Origin: Micromonosporaceae bacterium
Lineage (GTDB): Bacteria; Actinomycetota; Actinomycetes; Mycobacteriales; Micromonosporaceae
NCBI GenBank assembly: GCA_009377645.1
Contig: WHTQ01000005.1
Location: forward strand, 1 to 64,000
DNA length: 64,000 nt
Reading direction: 5' to 3'
The translations under genes were made by a program, and so were the position numbers. Of the stretch, positions 61,782-64,000 are shown piece by piece. Every line of letters starts with the position of its first letter. Position 1 is the first letter of the stretch. The notes below the pieces were generated by a model that saw only the letters and a program-made list of their open reading frames with translations, was not told where the DNA came from and ran no database searches.

Positions 61782-62915
61782 ATGAAGCTGCTGCCGTTCC
61801 CGAGGGGCCGCCGCACGCCGAGCCCCGCCGCCCGCGCCGGTATCGGCGCGGCGGCGGTGCTGCTCGCCCTGGTCTCGGTGGTGGAGCTGGCCGACGGCCG
61901 GGACTCGAACTACCTCGGCCTGCTCGCGGCGGCGCCGTTCCTGGCGGCGGTGTTCGCCGGCTGGCGGGTGGTGCTGGGGGTGGGCGCCGCCACCACCGCG
62001 GTGGCGCTCGCGTTCGCCCTGACCGGTCCGGCCATGACCGTCCAGACCTCGGTCAACGTGGCCGGCATCGTGCTGGCGACCGGGATCACCGCCGTACTGG
62101 CGACCGCGCGGCAGCGCCAGGCGGACCGGATCGCCGAGCTGGCCCGGCTCGCCACGGTGGCGCAGCAGGCGGTGCTGCGCCCGATCGGCCCGCAGGTCGG
62201 CACGCTCGCGGTCGCCGGGCGGTACGTCTCGGCCACCGCCGCCGCCGACATCGGCGGAGACCTGTACGAGGCGCTGGACACGCCGTACGGGGTACGGATC
62301 ATCGTCGGCGACGTACGCGGGAAGGGGCTGGACGCGGTCCGGCTGGCCAGCATCGTGCTCGGCTCCTACCGGCACGTCGCGTTCGAGCGCTCCGACCTGC
62401 GGGCGATCGTCACGGACCTGGACCGGGCGGTGGCCCGGTCGGTCGGTGACGAGGACTTCGTCACCGCGGTGCTGGTCGAGGAGCGGGGCGGGACCCTGAC
62501 CATCGTCAACTGTGGCCACCCGTCGCCGCTGCTGCTGCGGCGCGGCTCGGCGATCCCGCTGGATCCGGTCGCCACCGCCCCACCCCTGGGGTTCATGCCG
62601 GTGGTGCAGCCCCGGGTGGAGCGGTTGGAGCCGGCGGACCGGTTGCTGCTGTTCACCGACGGCCTCGGGGAGGCGCGCCGGGAAGGTGAGTTCTTCCCGA
62701 CCGCCGAGCGGGCCTGGGGGCTGCTCGGCCACGGTCGGGTCGCGGACGGGCTGGCGTCGCTGGAGACCGCCCTGGTCGACTGGGTCCGTGGCCGGCTGGA
62801 CGACGACATCGCGATGGTGTTGATGGAGTACACCGGGGCGAACCAGCCGGAGCGGCAGCCGTCCACCCCGAGCTGGGAGTTCGACGTACCGGTCGCGCGC
62901 CAACCGCCCCGGTGA
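61782..62915 (+). CDS. Membrane PP2C/SpoIIE-type Ser/Thr phosphatase
   Basis: 377 aa. About four N-terminal helices (AAVLLALVSVVELA, LLAAAPFLAAVFAGW, VGAATTAVALAFALTG, VAGIVLATGITAVLATA) followed by a RsbU/SpoIIE phosphatase domain: GRYVSATAAADIGGDLYEAL, IIVGDVRGKGLDAVRLAS, LTIVNCGHPSPLLL, LLLFTDGLGEARR and LDDDIAMVLMEY. Likely regulates an anti-sigma antagonist; none is adjacent. Divergence of 90 nt from the RlpA-like gene, same direction. Confidence 0.9.
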   Translation: MKLLPFPRGRRTPSPAARAGIGAAAVLLALVSVVELADGRDSNYLGLLAAAPFLAAVFAGWRVVLGVGAATTAVALAFALTGPAMTVQTSVNVAGIVLATGITAVLATARQRQADRIAELARLATVAQQAVLRPIGPQVGTLAVAGRYVSATAAADIGGDLYEALDTPYGVRIIVGDVRGKGLDAVRLASIVLGSYRHVAFERSDLRAIVTDLDRAVARSVGDEDFVTAVLVEERGGTLTIVNCGHPSPLLLRRGSAIPLDPVATAPPLGFMPVVQPRVERLEPADRLLLFTDGLGEARREGEFFPTAERAWGLLGHGRVADGLASLETALVDWVRGRLDDDIAMVLMEYTGANQPERQPSTPSWEFDVPVARQPPR

Positions 62916-62934
62916 CGCCGCCACGCGACGGAGG

Positions 62935-63438
62935 TCAGGTGCCCCGCGCGGTGTGGGTGGCGGTGACCGGCGCGTGCCGCGGGCCGCAGCCGGACCACGG
63001 ACCGTCCAGCTCGTGTACGGTCAGGCCGCAGGTCCGGAGCCCGTCCGAGTCCAGCCCGCCCGCCTCCGGGTCGAGTGTGAACACAAGCTGGGACAGGGTC
63101 GGGTTGTGCCCGATCACGAGCACCCGGGTCACCGGGTCCTCGACCTCCTGCACCAGCTCCAGCAACGAGTCCGGGTCACCCAGGTAGAGCCGCCGCTCGT
63201 AGCGCACCACCGGGGCGGCGTCCGCCGGCAGGCTCGCCGCGACCGCGTGCCAGGTCTGCCGGGTGCGCTTGGCCGGCGAGCAGAGCACCAGCTCCGGCAC
63301 CTGCCGGCCGGCCAGCCAACCGCCGGCCGCGTGGGCGTCGGCCTGGCCGCGGGCGGACAGCGGCCGGTCCTCGTCGGCGACCCCCCGCGGTGCGTCGGCC
63401 TTGGCATGGCGCAGCAGCACCAGACTACGCGCGGTCAT
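62935..63438 (-). CDS. SixA-type histidine phosphatase
   Basis: 167 aa phosphoglycerate-mutase-fold phosphatase: catalytic RHG-type motif RSLVLLRHAKAD, CSPAKRTRQTW (second Arg) and VLVIGHNPTLSQL (second His). The short form resembles SixA, which dephosphorylates histidine-phosphotransfer domains. The ATG beginning MTARSLVLLRH is used. Convergent with the SpoIIE-type phosphatase, 19 nt apart. Confidence 0.88.
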   Translation of the reverse strand: MTARSLVLLRHAKADAPRGVADEDRPLSARGQADAHAAGGWLAGRQVPELVLCSPAKRTRQTWHAVAASLPADAAPVVRYERRLYLGDPDSLLELVQEVEDPVTRVLVIGHNPTLSQLVFTLDPEAGGLDSDGLRTCGLTVHELDGPWSGCGPRHAPVTATHTARGT

Positions 63439-63509
63439 GGGGTCAGCTTGCCTCATCCGGGGCGCCTGCGCAGCCTGGGTGACCTGCTCACCGGGAGCGC
63501 GGTTCCGGC

Positions 63510-64000
63510 TCACCGGGGGCGCGGGATGTGGTTCGGGCTGTCCTCACCGCCCGGCCCGTCGTCGCCACCCGGCGACTGGTGCGCGGTGAGCCAGGCGGTC
63601 AGGGCGGTCTGGTCGTCCGGGTTCACCCCGTCGGCGAGCAGCCGGGTCATGGCGGTCGCCGCCTCCCCCCGCCGTTCGCCGGTGCTGTGCAGCCGGACCA
63701 GCTCTGGAGCCATCATCTCGATCGCCTCGTCGGTCGCGGCCGCGGCGGCCGCCGGCAGGCCGCGCTGGGCGGCCGCCCACGCCGCCCATGCCCGCACCAC
63801 CGGGGGCAGCGCGGCCACGTCGTCATCGTCGAGCACCGCCCGCCGGTGCACCCAGTCCAGCAGGAGCAGCCCGGCCACGGCCGGGCTCCAGCGCAGCGGG
63901 TCGGCGTCCGGCGCGTCCTGCGCGAAGTCCAGGATCAGCCGCACCGCGTACTGCACCGACGCCTCCGCCTCTTCGTCCGAGCGGTCCAGGGTCCGCGCCT
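63510..64000 (-). CDS. Hypothetical protein, C-terminal part (5' end beyond window)
   Basis: The frame stays open to the right edge (RTLDRSDEEAEASVQYAVRLI before the track start), so the listed start is probably internal. Visible helical segment: AVAGLLLLDWVHRRAVLDDD, LPPVVRAWAAWAAAQRGLPA, EAIEMMAPELVRLHSTG, ending in a Gly/Asp-rich tail. It resembles the C-terminal region of larger actinobacterial proteins of unknown function; I do not assign a family. Confidence 0.65.
   Translation of the reverse strand, partial: ARTLDRSDEEAEASVQYAVRLILDFAQDAPDADPLRWSPAVAGLLLLDWVHRRAVLDDDDVAALPPVVRAWAAWAAAQRGLPAAAAAATDEAIEMMAPELVRLHSTGERRGEAATAMTRLLADGVNPDDQTALTAWLTAHQSPGGDDGPGGEDSPNHIPRPR

Overview
The window is a high-GC actinobacterial chromosome segment spanning the replication origin. 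The order yidC-yidD-rnpA-rpmH-[DnaA boxes]-dnaA-[oriC]-dnaN-gnd-recF-DUF721-gyrB-gyrA-DUF3566-tRNA-Ile-DLW39-tRNA-Ala, many GTG starts and short overlapping operons point to Micromonosporaceae or a close relative; the species cannot be named from sequence alone.

Layout. 0-16.6 kb: core replication and ribosome genes. The gyrA gene carries a full-length intein of mycobacterial GyrA type directly after the catalytic tyrosine. 16.55-19.4 kb: a small integrative element at tRNA-Ala (tyrosine integrase, hicBA toxin-antitoxin) followed by a second partial tRNA copy and a relic integrase 3' end. That relic is joined in frame to a truncated SARP-type regulator. 19.4-26 kb: housekeeping and accessory singletons (methyltransferase, AlkB, EamA permease, YbaK editing protein, ProRS, a second SARP relic, SGNH hydrolase, mycothiol-dependent isomerase-like protein). 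26-31.8 kb: a TetR-controlled leucine/isovalerate-type catabolic cluster (biotin carboxylase without carrier domain, HMG-CoA lyase, carboxyltransferase, acyl-CoA dehydrogenase). 31.8-42.2 kb: an XRE-STAND regulator, a MarR regulator, a GCS2-type ligase, several unassigned membrane or small proteins, and a glycosyltransferase/epimerase pair.

42.3-54.9 kb: tRNA-Leu and the conserved actinobacterial growth/division signalling cluster fhaA-fhaB-pstP-rodA-pbpA-pknA-pknB, then pabA, a small membrane protein, a class E sortase, a DUF881 protein and crgA. Forkhead-domain proteins, a PP2C phosphatase and two PASTA-type kinase-operon members sit with the SEDS/PBP pair that elongates peptidoglycan. 55-64 kb: an EtfD-like membrane Fe-S oxidoreductase behind a palindrome of DnaA boxes, a cyclic-di-AMP riboswitch driving an NlpC/P60 hydrolase, dcd, a PNPOx-like protein, tRNA-Gly, a VapBC-type module, an RlpA-like protein, a SpoIIE-type phosphatase and a SixA-type phosphatase.

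The most unusual signals are: a 66-bp palindromic element inserted in frame inside pabA; a related palindrome that supplies the stop codon of the biotin carboxylase just where a carrier domain would normally follow; the tandem attachment sites with covarying tRNA T-stem changes and the SARP-integrase chimera; a perfect 12-bp inverted repeat of DnaA boxes about 50 kb from oriC; a Leu at the GyrA position equivalent to E. coli Ser83; and a PKD-like domain ending PknB. All calls are by eye; no database search or computation was run.
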